A DNA stretch of 64,000 nucleotides from JANLYC01 sp963750495 (GCA_963750495.1 CAVVQV010000004.1:248001-312000); one strand, 5' to 3'; shown: positions 21,929 through 30,911, numbered from the stretch's first letter. Notes: generated by a model from the letters alone, not told the origin. Numbers and translations: made by a program.

Positions 21929-22624
21929 ATGACCCCCTCACCTGACCCGCGCGATCTGCGCCAGGTCTACCAAACCCGGGCCGCGGCCGGCTCCGGGCCG
22001 GCGCTGAGCAGGATCGAGCGCGCCATGCTGGCCGAGACGTTCGGGCAGGTGGGTTCACACGCACCCACGCTCTGCGGGGAGTGGGACGCACATCACCTGG
22101 TGGCCCACCTCGTCCTGCGGGAGAGTGATGCGATGAGCCGGCTGCGGGCGACAGGGCCCAAGTTCGGTGACGCGGCCGTGGACAGCCTCGCGGCACGGAC
22201 CACGTTCGACGACCTGGTCGAACGCTTCCGCACCGGTCCGCCGGCGCTGTCCACCTTCCGGGTGCCGGGAGTCGAAAGCCGACTCAACTCGCTCGAACAC
22301 CTGATCCACCACGAGGATGTCCGACGAGCCCAACCGGAGTGGGAGGCCCGTGACCTGCCGACGTGGGCACAGGACCAGGTATGGCGCCCGCTGCGACTGA
22401 CTGCCAAGCTGATCGCCCGACGTGCATCCATTGCCCTGACGATCGAGCGTTCGGACTCCGGTGAGTCCTCGGTAGCCCGGAAGGGTGCCGGTTCCGTGGT
22501 GGTCCGCGGCTTTCCGGTCGAGGTTGCGCTCTACGTCTTCGGCCGCAAGAGCGTGGCGCAGGTCGATCTCGCCGGAGAGCCTCGCGACGTGGACCGTGCC
22601 GGCGATGCGAGCTTCGACGTCTGA
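21929..22624 (+). CDS. TIGR03085-family DinB/maleylpyruvate-isomerase-like protein
   Basis: 231 aa. N-terminal four-helix-bundle domain with APTLCGEWDAHHLVAHLVLRE, carrying the His metal ligands of the mycothiol-dependent isomerase/DinB superfamily, and LIHHEDVRRAQPEW in the third helix. A C-terminal beta-rich domain follows. Probably a thiol-dependent or metal-binding enzyme; substrate unknown. GTG 21926 immediately precedes the chosen ATG and is equally possible. Divergent from hisI (41 bp) and convergent with hisF (11 bp). Confidence 0.8.
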   Translation: MTPSPDPRDLRQVYQTRAAAGSGPALSRIERAMLAETFGQVGSHAPTLCGEWDAHHLVAHLVLRESDAMSRLRATGPKFGDAAVDSLAARTTFDDLVERFRTGPPALSTFRVPGVESRLNSLEHLIHHEDVRRAQPEWEARDLPTWAQDQVWRPLRLTAKLIARRASIALTIERSDSGESSVARKGAGSVVVRGFPVEVALYVFGRKSVAQVDLAGEPRDVDRAGDASFDV

Positions 22625-22635
22625 CCGTCCCGCCG

Positions 22636-23397
22636 TCAGCGGACCGGAATGCCGGCTGACGCCATCGCCGTCTTGACCTCACCGATGGTCATCAGCGTGT
22701 CGTGGAACACGCTGGCTGCCAACACGGCGTCGGCCCCTGCCTCGACCGCAGGGGCGAAGTGCTCGACTGCTCCGGCGCCACCGCTGGCGATCACCGGGAC
22801 GGACACCACGGCCCGTACGGCGCGGATCAGCTCGAGGTCGAACCCGTTCTTGGTGCCGTCGGCGTCCATCGCGTTGAGCAGGATCTCGCCCGCACCCAGG
22901 TCGGCCCCACGTCGTGCCCACTCCAGCGCGTCGAGCCCGGTCCCGGTCGACCCGCCATGCGTCGTCACCTCGAAGCCGGAGGGCGTGGACGCGTCCCGGC
23001 GCGCGTCGACGCTCAGGACGAGCACCTGACGCCCGAAGCGCTGCGCAATCTCGGCGATCACCTCGGGCCGGTCGATCGCGGCCGTGTTGACCGCGACCTT
23101 GTCGGCACCGGCGCGCAACAGCACGTCGACGTCGGCGGTCGACCGCACCCCACCGCCGACAGTCAGGGGGATGAACACTTGCTCGGCCGTACGACGGACC
23201 ACGTCGAGCACGGTGTCACGCCGCTGCTTCGAGGCCGTCACATCGAGGAACGTCAGCTCGTCTGCGCCCTCTGCGTCGTACCGTCGGGCCAGCTCGACCG
23301 GGTCGCCGACCTCGCGCAGCGCGCTGAAGTTGACGCCTTTGACCACCCTGCCGTCGTCGACGTCCAGACACGGGATCACCCGGATCGCCAGGCTCAC
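22636..23397 (-). CDS. hisF: Imidazole glycerol phosphate synthase cyclase subunit
   Basis: 253 aa, GTG 23397 overlapping the hisA/priA stop (GTGA). Partners HisH: ammonia from glutamine reacts with PRFAR to give IGP and AICAR. Catalytic Asp12 in VIPCLDVDDGRVVKG and the second Asp in the C-terminal half-barrel are present, as is TVGGGVRS. Full length. Confidence 0.96.
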   Translation of the reverse strand: MSLAIRVIPCLDVDDGRVVKGVNFSALREVGDPVELARRYDAEGADELTFLDVTASKQRRDTVLDVVRRTAEQVFIPLTVGGGVRSTADVDVLLRAGADKVAVNTAAIDRPEVIAEIAQRFGRQVLVLSVDARRDASTPSGFEVTTHGGSTGTGLDALEWARRGADLGAGEILLNAMDADGTKNGFDLELIRAVRAVVSVPVIASGGAGAVEHFAPAVEAGADAVLAASVFHDTLMTIGEVKTAMASAGIPVR

Positions 23398-24119
23398 CCG
23401 GCCACCGCCTCCAGCGCGGCCTCGAGCGTGAACGCGCCCGTGTAGAGCGCTGTCCCGATGATCGCACCCTCCACACCGAGGTCGACGAGACCGGAGATGG
23501 CCACGAGGTCGTCGATCCTCGAGACGCCTCCGGACGCGACCACCGGGGCGTTCGTACGCCCGCAGACGTCGCGCAGGAGGTCGAGGTTCGGACCCTGGAG
23601 CATGCCGTCCCTGCGGACGTCGGTGACGACGTACCGGGCGCAGCCGGCCGCTTCGAGGCGCGCCAGGACCTCGTACAGGTCGCCGCCCGCCTGGGTCCAG
23701 CCGCGCGCTGCCAGCGTCGTGCCGCGGACGTCGAGGCCGATGGCGACGCGGTCGCCATGCTCCGCGATCACGTCGGCACACCATTGGGGGTCCTCGAGCG
23801 CGGCCGTGCCGATGTTGACCCGTCGGCACCCGGTGCCGAGGGCCGCGGCCAGGCTCTTGTCGTCGCGGATGCCTCCCGACAGCTCGACGTCGATGTCGAG
23901 CGCTCCCACGACGTCCGTCAGCAGCTGGCGGTTGTGGCCGCGGCCGAACGCGGCGTCGAGGTCGACCAGGTGGACCCAGCGCGCGCCCGCCTGCTGCCAG
24001 CGCAGCGCAGCCTCGACCGGCTCACCGAACACCCGCTCGCTGCCGGCAACCCCCTGGACGAGCTGGACGGCGCGCCCCGCCGAGACGTCGACGGCAGGCA
24101 GGAGCTCGAGGGAGGTCAT
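23394..24119 (-). CDS. priA: Phosphoribosyl isomerase (HisA; probably bifunctional PriA)
   Basis: 241 aa, two half-barrel repeats. Catalytic Asp11 in LLPAVDVSAGRAVQL and the second Asp in VVTDVRRDGM. In actinobacteria lacking trpF, PriA isomerises both ProFAR (histidine) and PRA (tryptophan); no trpF is in the trp operon here, so bifunctionality is likely, by inference. Translation coupled to hisF. Upstream 73 bp hold two hairpins. Confidence 0.93.
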   Translation of the reverse strand: MTSLELLPAVDVSAGRAVQLVQGVAGSERVFGEPVEAALRWQQAGARWVHLVDLDAAFGRGHNRQLLTDVVGALDIDVELSGGIRDDKSLAAALGTGCRRVNIGTAALEDPQWCADVIAEHGDRVAIGLDVRGTTLAARGWTQAGGDLYEVLARLEAAGCARYVVTDVRRDGMLQGPNLDLLRDVCGRTNAPVVASGGVSRIDDLVAISGLVDLGVEGAIIGTALYTGAFTLEAALEAVAG

Positions 24120-24131
24120 GCGGAGAAGCCT

Positions 24132-24183
24132 ACGGAGGGGTCCGTGACCGGCCCCGGGGGTGGGTCACCCGCCGGGGGCCGGT
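24132..24183 (-). other. Pair of hairpins inside the his operon, before priA
   Basis: A large imperfect hairpin (24147-24183: outer arms ACCGGCCCC/GGGGCCGGT, inner GGGTG/CACCC) is followed on the minus strand by a small one (24132-24145: ACGGA/TCCGT). They fill most of the gap between the small membrane-protein gene and priA. No U-tract. It could be a partial terminator, an attenuator or an RNA-processing site. Confidence 0.35.
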
Positions 24184-24192
24184 GGGCAGATC

Positions 24193-24540
24193 TCAGGACG
24201 GGCTCGCCAGCACGGCCAGCACCGGGACGGCGAACAGGCTGACGACGAGCACGGCAAACCGCAGCCCCCAGCTCGGGGTCACGACCCAGGTCAACGCCTG
24301 CAGCACGAGGAACGCGACCGCGATCAGCCCCCACCTGCGGCGCCGCTTGGTGGCGAGCGGACCGGTGGACCTGGCCCACCGCGTGGAACCCGTACCCGGC
24401 ACCCACGCCAGCCGACCGCGCCACCGGGCTCGTCGCTCACGACGGCGAGCAGCCGACGCGTCGCGCTGTGCGCGATCGGCCTCGCGCCGTTCCCGCTCGG
24501 CTTCGCGGGCGGCCCGCAGCCGCGCACGCTCCTTGCTCAT
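24193..24540 (-). CDS. Small membrane protein with charged N-terminal coil, inside his operon
   Basis: 115 aa, unrecognised. Residues 1-40 are almost entirely Arg/Glu/Ala (MSKERARLRAAREAERERRE) and look like a basic coiled coil; 45-70 form a basic linker; two hydrophobic helices lie at ~70-87 and ~93-112. Its ATG overlaps the stop of the upstream lipoprotein gene by 4 bp (ATGA), so it is translated with it. Between hisH and priA, hence probably co-expressed with histidine genes. Confidence 0.75.
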   Translation of the reverse strand: MSKERARLRAAREAERERREADRAQRDASAARRRERRARWRGRLAWVPGTGSTRWARSTGPLATKRRRRWGLIAVAFLVLQALTWVVTPSWGLRFAVLVVSLFAVPVLAVLASPS

Positions 24541-25046
24541 CCGAGCATGCTCAGCAGATCCTCGAACACCTTCGGCTGCTGCAGACCGTCCAGGGTCCGG
24601 AACGACTTGGTCGTGCCGTCCGCGTAGGTGATCAGAACGACGTACTCCTGCCGGTCGCAGCAGGTGTTCTTGGGGACGGGGGCCAGCTCGGCCTCCCGCA
24701 GCTCCGGGTCCGACGCCGCCTGGAGAACGGCCTGGACGTCTGCGCTGTTGGCCCCGGCCGGGGCCTCACGGTTCGCGGCGTACACGAGGTTGACCGTGGT
24801 CGGCCGGATGCCGCCGGTACGCCGGAAGACCACGGTGACCGCCTGTGTGTCCGTCGACGGCGTGGTGGCAGCCGAGGTGGACTCGCTCACCGTGCCGGCG
24901 GAGCCTCCGGCCGCTGGGGTGGAGTCCTCGGAGCCGCAGGCGGCGGTCACGAGCAGCAGGGACAGGGCGAGGCCGGCGACGGACCAGACTGAGCGGGCGC
25001 AGGCGGCCGGCTGGGCTGGGTGGGCTGGAAGGGTGCGTGTCGTCAT
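24537..25046 (-). CDS. Putative lipoprotein, inside his operon
   Basis: 169 aa. Signal peptide with hydrophobic core ~21-35 and lipobox-like VTAAC, Cys37 probably lipidated; then a Ser/Thr-rich linker and a ~100-residue domain (VTVVFRRTGGIRPTTVNLVYAANR...) of alternating beta character with two Cys (CCD) and YADGTTKSFRTLDG. Resembles small extracytoplasmic beta-sheet lipoproteins, family not recognised. Start ATG overlaps hisH stop by 4 bp and its stop overlaps the next gene by 4 bp. Confidence 0.75.
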   Translation of the reverse strand: MTTRTLPAHPAQPAACARSVWSVAGLALSLLLVTAACGSEDSTPAAGGSAGTVSESTSAATTPSTDTQAVTVVFRRTGGIRPTTVNLVYAANREAPAGANSADVQAVLQAASDPELREAELAPVPKNTCCDRQEYVVLITYADGTTKSFRTLDGLQQPKVFEDLLSMLG

Positions 25047-25681
25047 AACTGTTGGACCCAGTTACGTAGCAGAACGGCTCCCGCGTCCCCCGACTTTTCT
25101 GGATGGAACTGGGTGGCCCACAACGGGCCGTTCTCGACAGCCGCGACAAATCGGTCGTCCTCGTGCCGGCTCCAGGACACCAGCGGCGCCTGGGTGCGGC
25201 CGTCGGTGGTCAGCTCCCACCGCCTGGCTGCGTAGGAGTGGACGAAGTAGAACCGCTCCTGCTCGACCCCGGCGAACATCTCGCTGCCGACTGCGGTCTC
25301 GACCGTGTTCCAGCCGATGTGCGGCAGCACGGTCGCGTGCAGCTGCTCCACGCGACCTGGCCACTCACCACAGCCCGGGACGTCCAGGTCGTGCTCGACG
25401 CCGCGCTCGAACAGCACCTGGTGCCCAACACAGATGCCGAGCACCGGACGGCCCCCGGCCAACCGGCGCCCGATGATCTCGGGACCGTGCACGGCGGCCA
25501 GCCCCTCCATACAGGCGGCGAAGGCCCCCACGCCCGGCACGACCAGCCCTGCAGCCGCGGCCGCCGCCGTACCCTCCGCGGTCACCTCGACGTCGGCGCC
25601 GGCACGCTGCAGCGCACGCTCAGCCGAGCGCACGTTGCCCGACCCGTAGTCGAGCAGGACCACGCGCGGCGCTGCGGTCAC
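25043..25681 (-). CDS. hisH: Imidazole glycerol phosphate synthase glutaminase subunit
   Basis: 212 aa. Class-I glutamine amidotransferase supplying ammonia to HisF. Catalytic Cys84 in GICVGHQ; the His-Glu of the triad in FHPEKSG near the C-terminus. GTG 25681 overlaps the hisB stop by 4 bp. Unusually, it is separated from its partner genes priA-hisF by two unrelated envelope genes. Confidence 0.95.
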   Translation of the reverse strand: MTAAPRVVLLDYGSGNVRSAERALQRAGADVEVTAEGTAAAAAAGLVVPGVGAFAACMEGLAAVHGPEIIGRRLAGGRPVLGICVGHQVLFERGVEHDLDVPGCGEWPGRVEQLHATVLPHIGWNTVETAVGSEMFAGVEQERFYFVHSYAARRWELTTDGRTQAPLVSWSRHEDDRFVAAVENGPLWATQFHPEKSGDAGAVLLRNWVQQL

Positions 25682-26298
25682 AGGCTTCCCTTGGTGCTGG
25701 GGACTCCGCTCTCCCGCGGGTCGTCGGCGACTGCCTCGCGTAGGGCGCGCGCCAACGCCTTGAACTGAGCCTCGACCAGGTGGTGTGGATCGCGACCGGA
25801 CAGGACCCGGATGTGGATGGCGATGGACGCGTGCGCGCTGATCGACTCGAAGACGTGGCGGGTCAAGGAGCCGACGTAGTCACCCCCGATGAGGACGTAC
25901 GCCTGTCCTTCGGGCTCACCGGTGTGCACGCAGTACGGTCGTCCGGACACGTCGACGGCGCACTGCACCAGCGTCTCGTCGAGGGGCACCAGCGCGTCGC
26001 CGAAGCGGCGGATGCCGACCTTGTCGCCGAGCGCGGTCCGCAGGGACTCGCCCAGCACGATCGCGACGTCCTCGACGGTGTGGTGGGCGTCGACCTGCAC
26101 GTCCCCCTCGGCGTGGACGGTCAGGTCCCACAACGCGTGGCGTGCCAGCGACCCCAGCATGTGGTCGTAGAACCCCACGCCCGTCGAGATGTCGGCATGC
26201 CCGGTGCCGTCGAGATCGAGCTCGACGACGACCTTGGACTCCTTGGTCTCGCGCTCGATCCGGGCCGTCCGGGCCGGGTGGTCGGTGGTGCCGCTCAT
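25678..26298 (-). CDS. hisB: Imidazoleglycerol-phosphate dehydratase
   Basis: 206 aa, monofunctional dehydratase (no phosphatase domain). Converts IGP to imidazole-acetol phosphate. Two similar halves with Mn-binding DAHHTVEDVA and the later HHLVEAQFKALARALR. GVGFYDHMLGSLARH also conserved. 4-bp overlaps with hisC and hisH. Confidence 0.96.
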   Translation of the reverse strand: MSGTTDHPARTARIERETKESKVVVELDLDGTGHADISTGVGFYDHMLGSLARHALWDLTVHAEGDVQVDAHHTVEDVAIVLGESLRTALGDKVGIRRFGDALVPLDETLVQCAVDVSGRPYCVHTGEPEGQAYVLIGGDYVGSLTRHVFESISAHASIAIHIRVLSGRDPHHLVEAQFKALARALREAVADDPRESGVPSTKGSL

Positions 26299-27440
26299 GG
26301 GGTGCCTTTCTGCGGAGCCGGCGTCGGGGGGTGCTCGGACAGTATCTCGGCCGGCACCTCGGCCAGTATCTCGGCCAGTATCTCGGCCAGCCCGTCGGTG
26401 AATGCGGCCATCTCGGTCGCCGTGCCGATCGACACGCGCAGCCAGCCGGCCGGCCCCGTCTCGCGGATGAGGACTCCCCGGTCAAGGAGTCCTTGCCACA
26501 CCGCATGGCGGTCGTCGAACGTGCCGAACAGGACGAAGTTGGCGTCGGACTCGGCGACGGTGAGGCCACGGCCGCGCAGCCATTGCACGGTGTCATCACG
26601 ACGGCGCCTCAGCTCGTCGACACGGCTGAGGAGCTGGGCATGGTGCTCGAGGGCGACCCGCGCGACGGCCTGGGTCACGGCCGAGAGGTGATAGGGCAGC
26701 CGGACGACCCGGAGCGCGTCGACGAAGTCGACCGAGGCCGCGAGGTAGCCGACCCGGCCCCCGGCCAGCGCAAACGCCTTCGACATCGTGCGGCTGACGG
26801 CCAGCGCCGGGAAGTCGTCGAGCAGCGAGAGTGCAGAGGGTGTGCCGGCGCGGCGGAACTCGGCATAGGCCTCGTCGACCACGACCACGCCGGGCGCAGC
26901 AGCACAGACCGTCTTGATCGTGTCGAGACTCAGCGCCGTACCGGTGGGGTTGTTCGGAGATGCCAGCAGGACGACCTCGGGTTGCTCGTCAGCGATCAGG
27001 GCGAGAGCGTGCTCGAGATCGATCCCGAAGTCGTCGCTGCGCCGCCCGGCCACCCAGCGGGTCGCGGTGTCGCGTGCGTACTCCGGGTACATCGAGTAGG
27101 TCGGGGCGAACGACAGCGCCGTGCGTCCCGGGCCACCGAAGGCCTGCAGGACGTGCAGCATCACCTCGTTCGAGCCGTTGGCTGCCCAGACACGGGAAGC
27201 GTCCAGCCCATGACCGAGGTAGCCCGCCAGGGCCTCCCGCAGCGCCGACGCCTCGCGGTCGGGATAACGGTTGATCGAGGTCGCCGCCAGGTGGACCGCT
27301 GCCGCCATCGCCGCCGCCACCTCCGGTGGCGGCGGGTAGGGGTTCTCGTTGACGTTCAGCAGGACCGGGACGTCGAGCTGTGGGGCTCCATAGGGTTCGA
27401 TGCCGGCGAGCTCGGGACGGATCGGGAGTCCGCCGCCCAT
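26295..27440 (-). CDS. hisC: Histidinol-phosphate aminotransferase
   Basis: 381 aa. Fold-type I PLP enzyme. PLP lysine K221 in SRTMSKAFALAG; NENPYPPP near the N-terminus, SPNNPTGT and the C-terminal Arg motif WLRVSIGTATEM are intact. The last ~30 residues are an extension made by a 12-bp tandem repeat (AEIL units) beyond where family members normally end. hisD stop and hisC start share one base (TGATG). Confidence 0.95.
   Translation of the reverse strand: MGGGLPIRPELAGIEPYGAPQLDVPVLLNVNENPYPPPPEVAAAMAAAVHLAATSINRYPDREASALREALAGYLGHGLDASRVWAANGSNEVMLHVLQAFGGPGRTALSFAPTYSMYPEYARDTATRWVAGRRSDDFGIDLEHALALIADEQPEVVLLASPNNPTGTALSLDTIKTVCAAAPGVVVVDEAYAEFRRAGTPSALSLLDDFPALAVSRTMSKAFALAGGRVGYLAASVDFVDALRVVRLPYHLSAVTQAVARVALEHHAQLLSRVDELRRRRDDTVQWLRGRGLTVAESDANFVLFGTFDDRHAVWQGLLDRGVLIRETGPAGWLRVSIGTATEMAAFTDGLAEILAEILAEVPAEILSEHPPTPAPQKGTP
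26341..26388. repeat. 12-bp tandem repeat in the hisC 3' end
   Basis: Four consecutive 12-bp units, three identical (AGTATCTCGGCC) and the second diverged (GGCACCTCGGCC), in frame with hisC and encoding AEIL-type repeats on the minus strand. Confidence 0.9.
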
Positions 27441-28768
27441 CAGCGGTCCAGCCGGATACGCACCGCATCACCGTGGCCGGGCAGGTCCTCGGCCTCGGCC
27501 AGCGTCATGACCTGGGGCGCGACGGCAGCCAGTGCCTGGGCGCTGTAGTCGACCACCTGGATCGTCTTGAGGAACGTACGCACGGACAGGCCCGAGGAGT
27601 GGCAGGCGCACCCGGCGGTGGGCAGCACATGGTTGGAACCGGCGCAGTAGTCGCCCAGCGACACCGGCGTATACGGTCCGACGAACACTGCTCCGGAGTT
27701 ACGGATCCGCGCCGCCCGCTCCGCCGCGTCGACGGTGTGGATCTCGAGGTGCTCGGCAGCGTAGGCGTTCACCACGGCCTCACCCTGGTCGGTGTCGTCG
27801 ACGATGACGATGCCGGACTGCCGGCCGGTGAGCGCCTCGAGAACCCGGTCGGCGTGCTTGGTCTGCGCCACCTGGCGGGTCAGCTCGGCCTCGACGTCCG
27901 CGATCAGTGCCTCGGAGGAAGTGACGAGCACGCTGGCGGCCATGGTGTCGTGCTCGGCCTGGCTGATGAGGTCGGCGGCGACGAAACCTGGATCGGCGGA
28001 GTCGTCGGCCAGGATCGCGATCTCGGTCGGTCCGGCCTCGGAGTCGATACCGACGACACCGCGGAGCAGACGCTTGGCAGCGACACCGTAGATGTTGGCG
28101 GGACCGGTGACGAGGTCGACCCGTGCGCACCCGCGGTCCGTGGGACCGACCGGTGGGTAGCCGTAGGCGAACATGGCGACCGCGCCGGCACCCCCGGCGG
28201 CATACACCTCGTCGATGCCGAGAAGGGCGCACGCGGCGAGGATCGACGGGTGGGGCAGTCCGCCGTTCTCCCGCTGAGCCGGGCTGGCCAGGGCCAGCGA
28301 GGCGACCCCGGCGACCTGCGCCGGGACGACGTTCATGATCACCGAGGAGATGAGCGGCGCCTTCGCCGCAGGCACGTACAGACCTACCCGGTCGACGGGG
28401 ACGTTGCGCTGGGTCACCACACCACCGGGGGTCACCATCGACGTCACGTCGCGGGGCAGCTCGGCCTTGCAGGTGGACCGCAGCCGGCGGATGGACTCCT
28501 CGAGACTGGCGCGTAGCTCGGGCGCCAGCGCCTCGAGCGCGTCTCGCAGGGCTGCTGTCGGGACGCGTACGGACGTGATCTCGACACCATCGAAGACGGC
28601 CGCCTGCCGAACGAGCTCAGCATGCCCATCGGCCCGAACCGCCTCTACGAGCGGGCGGACGGCGGCGACGGCCGCGTCCACGTCGAACTCTGCTCGCGGC
28701 ACGAGCGCGCGCAGGTCGAGCCGCTCTCCGGCGGCAGCCTTCCCACGCAGGTCGATGTGACGGATCAT
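27440..28768 (-). CDS. hisD: Histidinol dehydrogenase
   Basis: 442 aa. Zn enzyme making the last two oxidations, histidinol to histidine. Signature region VDLVTGPANIYG...GPTEIAILADDSADP, and the C-terminal VYTPVSLGDYCAGSNHVLPTAG with His/Cys near the metal site. Head gene of the main his operon (hisD-hisC-hisB-hisH-...). An 85-bp gap separates it from the divergent LON-domain gene and should hold its promoter. Confidence 0.96.
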   Translation of the reverse strand: MIRHIDLRGKAAAGERLDLRALVPRAEFDVDAAVAAVRPLVEAVRADGHAELVRQAAVFDGVEITSVRVPTAALRDALEALAPELRASLEESIRRLRSTCKAELPRDVTSMVTPGGVVTQRNVPVDRVGLYVPAAKAPLISSVIMNVVPAQVAGVASLALASPAQRENGGLPHPSILAACALLGIDEVYAAGGAGAVAMFAYGYPPVGPTDRGCARVDLVTGPANIYGVAAKRLLRGVVGIDSEAGPTEIAILADDSADPGFVAADLISQAEHDTMAASVLVTSSEALIADVEAELTRQVAQTKHADRVLEALTGRQSGIVIVDDTDQGEAVVNAYAAEHLEIHTVDAAERAARIRNSGAVFVGPYTPVSLGDYCAGSNHVLPTAGCACHSSGLSVRTFLKTIQVVDYSAQALAAVAPQVMTLAEAEDLPGHGDAVRIRLDR

Positions 28769-28853
28769 GCAGCCAGTCTAGAAGCCCCGAAGCGACAGCT
28801 TCCTCGACGTCTCAGTGGGACCCGGCCGTGGTGCCGGGTGTTAGGTTCAACTC

Positions 28854-29534
28854 GTGAGTGAGCCGCTGCCTCTCTTCCCCCTGAACACCGTCCTGTTTCC
28901 GGGGATCGTGATGCCACTCTTCATCTTCGAGGACCGGTACCGGATGCTCGTCCGGGACCTCATCGCGCTCCCACCGGATGCCCCTCGTGAGTTCGGCGTG
29001 GTCGCCATCAAGGTGGGGTACGAGGTGGGCGAGCGCGGCGTTCACACGATCCAGCGCACCGGCTGCGCCGCGCTCGTCACCGAGGTCACGGCGAACCCCG
29101 ACGGCTCGTTCGAGATCATGGTGATCGGCCGGCGCCGCTTCCAGGTGCAGAGCCTGGATCCCTCCCAGGACTACCTCCGGGCCGATGTCGAATGGCTCGC
29201 CGATGCCGACGGTGGCGAGCGACCGACGGACGCCGAGCACACGGCCGAGACGGCGCGGCAGCTTTTCGAGATCTACCGTGACACCGTCACGGAGCTACGG
29301 GGTGAGGACATCCTCGACGGGGACACCCCCACGAATCCGGTCGACCTGTCCTACACGCTGGCCGCCGCCCTCGTGCTCAACCTCGCCGAGCGGCAGTCGT
29401 TGCTGGAGGCGCCCGACGTCGTCAGCCGGCTCCAGCTCGGCACGTCTTTGATCCGTTCGGAGCTCCGGGCGATGACGGCGATCCCGTCGCTGCCGGCGAC
29501 GATGATGGCGCGCACCCAGTGGTCACCGAACTGA
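28854..29534 (+). CDS. LON substrate-binding domain protein
   Basis: 226 aa, starts GTG. Consists only of the N-terminal domain of Lon protease (LPLFPLNTVLFPGIVMPL, FEDRYR, ARQLFEIYRD...) with a helical C-terminal part; no ATPase or protease domain. Stand-alone LON-domain proteins are widespread in actinobacteria, presumed protein binding, role unclear. Divergent from hisD. Confidence 0.9.
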   Translation: MSEPLPLFPLNTVLFPGIVMPLFIFEDRYRMLVRDLIALPPDAPREFGVVAIKVGYEVGERGVHTIQRTGCAALVTEVTANPDGSFEIMVIGRRRFQVQSLDPSQDYLRADVEWLADADGGERPTDAEHTAETARQLFEIYRDTVTELRGEDILDGDTPTNPVDLSYTLAAALVLNLAERQSLLEAPDVVSRLQLGTSLIRSELRAMTAIPSLPATMMARTQWSPN

Positions 29535-29686
29535 GCGATCGACAGCGATCTCAAATCGGCGCTTCGCCGGTGCTGCTCGGCGTCTGGGTCGTCGTGAGGT
29601 CGCAGCGGCGCACCTAGCTGCGCGGGGCGAACCTGCAGTTCGCGTTCTTGGACTCGGGCGATGCTCAACCACCGGGGTGGGAGTTT

Positions 29687-30788
29687 TCAGGCAGCCGGCA
29701 GTGCCGGGACGGCGGCAATTGGCCCGTGAGTGCCGGCGTGGTCGACCAGGAGATAGCGGCCATGCGGGGTGCGCCACACGAACACGCCGGTGAACGGTTG
29801 TGCCACGTGCCAGTGGCCGTGGGTCTTGACGCGGTGGTGGAACCGGGTGATCGGGCCGAGCTTGCCCAATGCGGCTCGACCCTGGCTATTCCTTGACCGG
29901 TGGTCAACGCCTGGTCGGTGAGGTGGACATACAAGGTGACGTCGGGCCGGGTGTCCACCCGGCGTTGCACTGTGGAGGACGCCTCGACGGGTTCGGTCTG
30001 CCCGGTGGCGGCGTGGATGGCGGGACACGGCCATCGGGTGGGTGAGTCGACTCCCGGGCGCCGGTTGCGGTCGGACTCTGGGACCGGAACCGGCGCGGCA
30101 ACCAGCCTCACTCGTGCCTCGCTCGGCGGCCAGGCCCATCCACGCCGACCGGTTTCCGGTCCCGCCGTCCGCCCTCCACCGGCTGGTCGGCGCCGTGGCG
30201 GTCACGAACCCGCGACACTCCCGACGAAGCCTGCGCTTGTGCGTCGGCGTCAGCCGCCGCGTCGGAATCGGTTTCCAGCCAACAGGCTTGAAGGATCGCT
30301 TCGATCCGACCCCACGACAGCGCGTGGGCGTACTTCGCGATCCGGCGGTCCACCACCGCCACGGTCTCCACCGACAGGTGGCGGGTGGCTTCAGGCGCAC
30401 GGCGGCCGATCCACGGCTTCACCTCACCAGCCACGATCCGGGCCCACAGGAGCGGGAGCCGGTGCCGCAGGTCCAGGGCATCCCCGACCAGCCGCTGCGC
30501 CGCAGACGACGACGACGCAAGCACGACACCGAGCTCGGCCGGCGCGAACTCCGCCAGCGGCGGCGTGCCGGCGCCACCGAACCGGACCAGCTGCTCACCG
30601 CCGGGCAACAGCGGACTGGTCGCCCGGGCGAGCTCACCGTGCAGGTCGCCCCAATGAGCGGCCGCCTGCAACAACCTGACCTCGGCCTGCTCGGCATCCG
30701 CGCGTGCCTGCTCGACGTAGGACAGGGTGCCTGTCTCGTCGAGAGCATCGAGGTCTGTGTCGAACATGTGTTCGATTCTATCTGACAT
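29687..30788 (-). pseudogene. Decayed DUF222/HNH endonuclease (13E12-repeat type)
   Basis: Pieces of one protein are spread over three frames. The intact N-terminal DUF222 part (MSDRIEHMFDTDLDALDETG to ALSWGRIEAILQACWLETD) is in one. A middle part with DVTLYVHLTDQALTTGQGIARVE is in another. The C-terminal HNH end (LGPITRFHHRVKTHG...TPHGRYLLVDHAGTHG) is in a third. The middle and end pieces meet with the usual ~80-100 residues, including the core HNH Cys/His region, missing. So there are at least two frameshifts and one internal deletion. Such multicopy genes are common in actinobacteria and often decay. Confidence 0.8.
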
Positions 30789-30836
30789 GCCTGGCACTGC
30801 CCAGACATTTTTCGCCTTGTGCACAACGGTTTCGGG

Positions 30837-30883
30837 GTCTCGACCAGCCGGTCGTGAGCTTGTCGAAGGGCTCGACCGTCGGT
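30837..30883. repeat. Short GC-rich intergenic repeat-like element
   Basis: Contains CGACC-AGCC-GGTCG and a following GAGCTTGTCGAAGGGCTCGA segment, which look like the small intergenic repeats often seen in Nocardioidaceae genomes. A related GCTCAACCACCGGGG fragment sits at ~29663, at the other end of the pseudogene. Multicopy status cannot be shown from this window. Confidence 0.3.
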
Positions 30884-30911
30884 GGCCCGTGAAGGCGCCC
30901 GACTGGTGGCG

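Noticed and set aside
29627..29643. GCGAAC/GTTCGC hairpin after the LON-domain gene
   Set aside because: Six-bp stem only; possible terminator but not strong enough to list.
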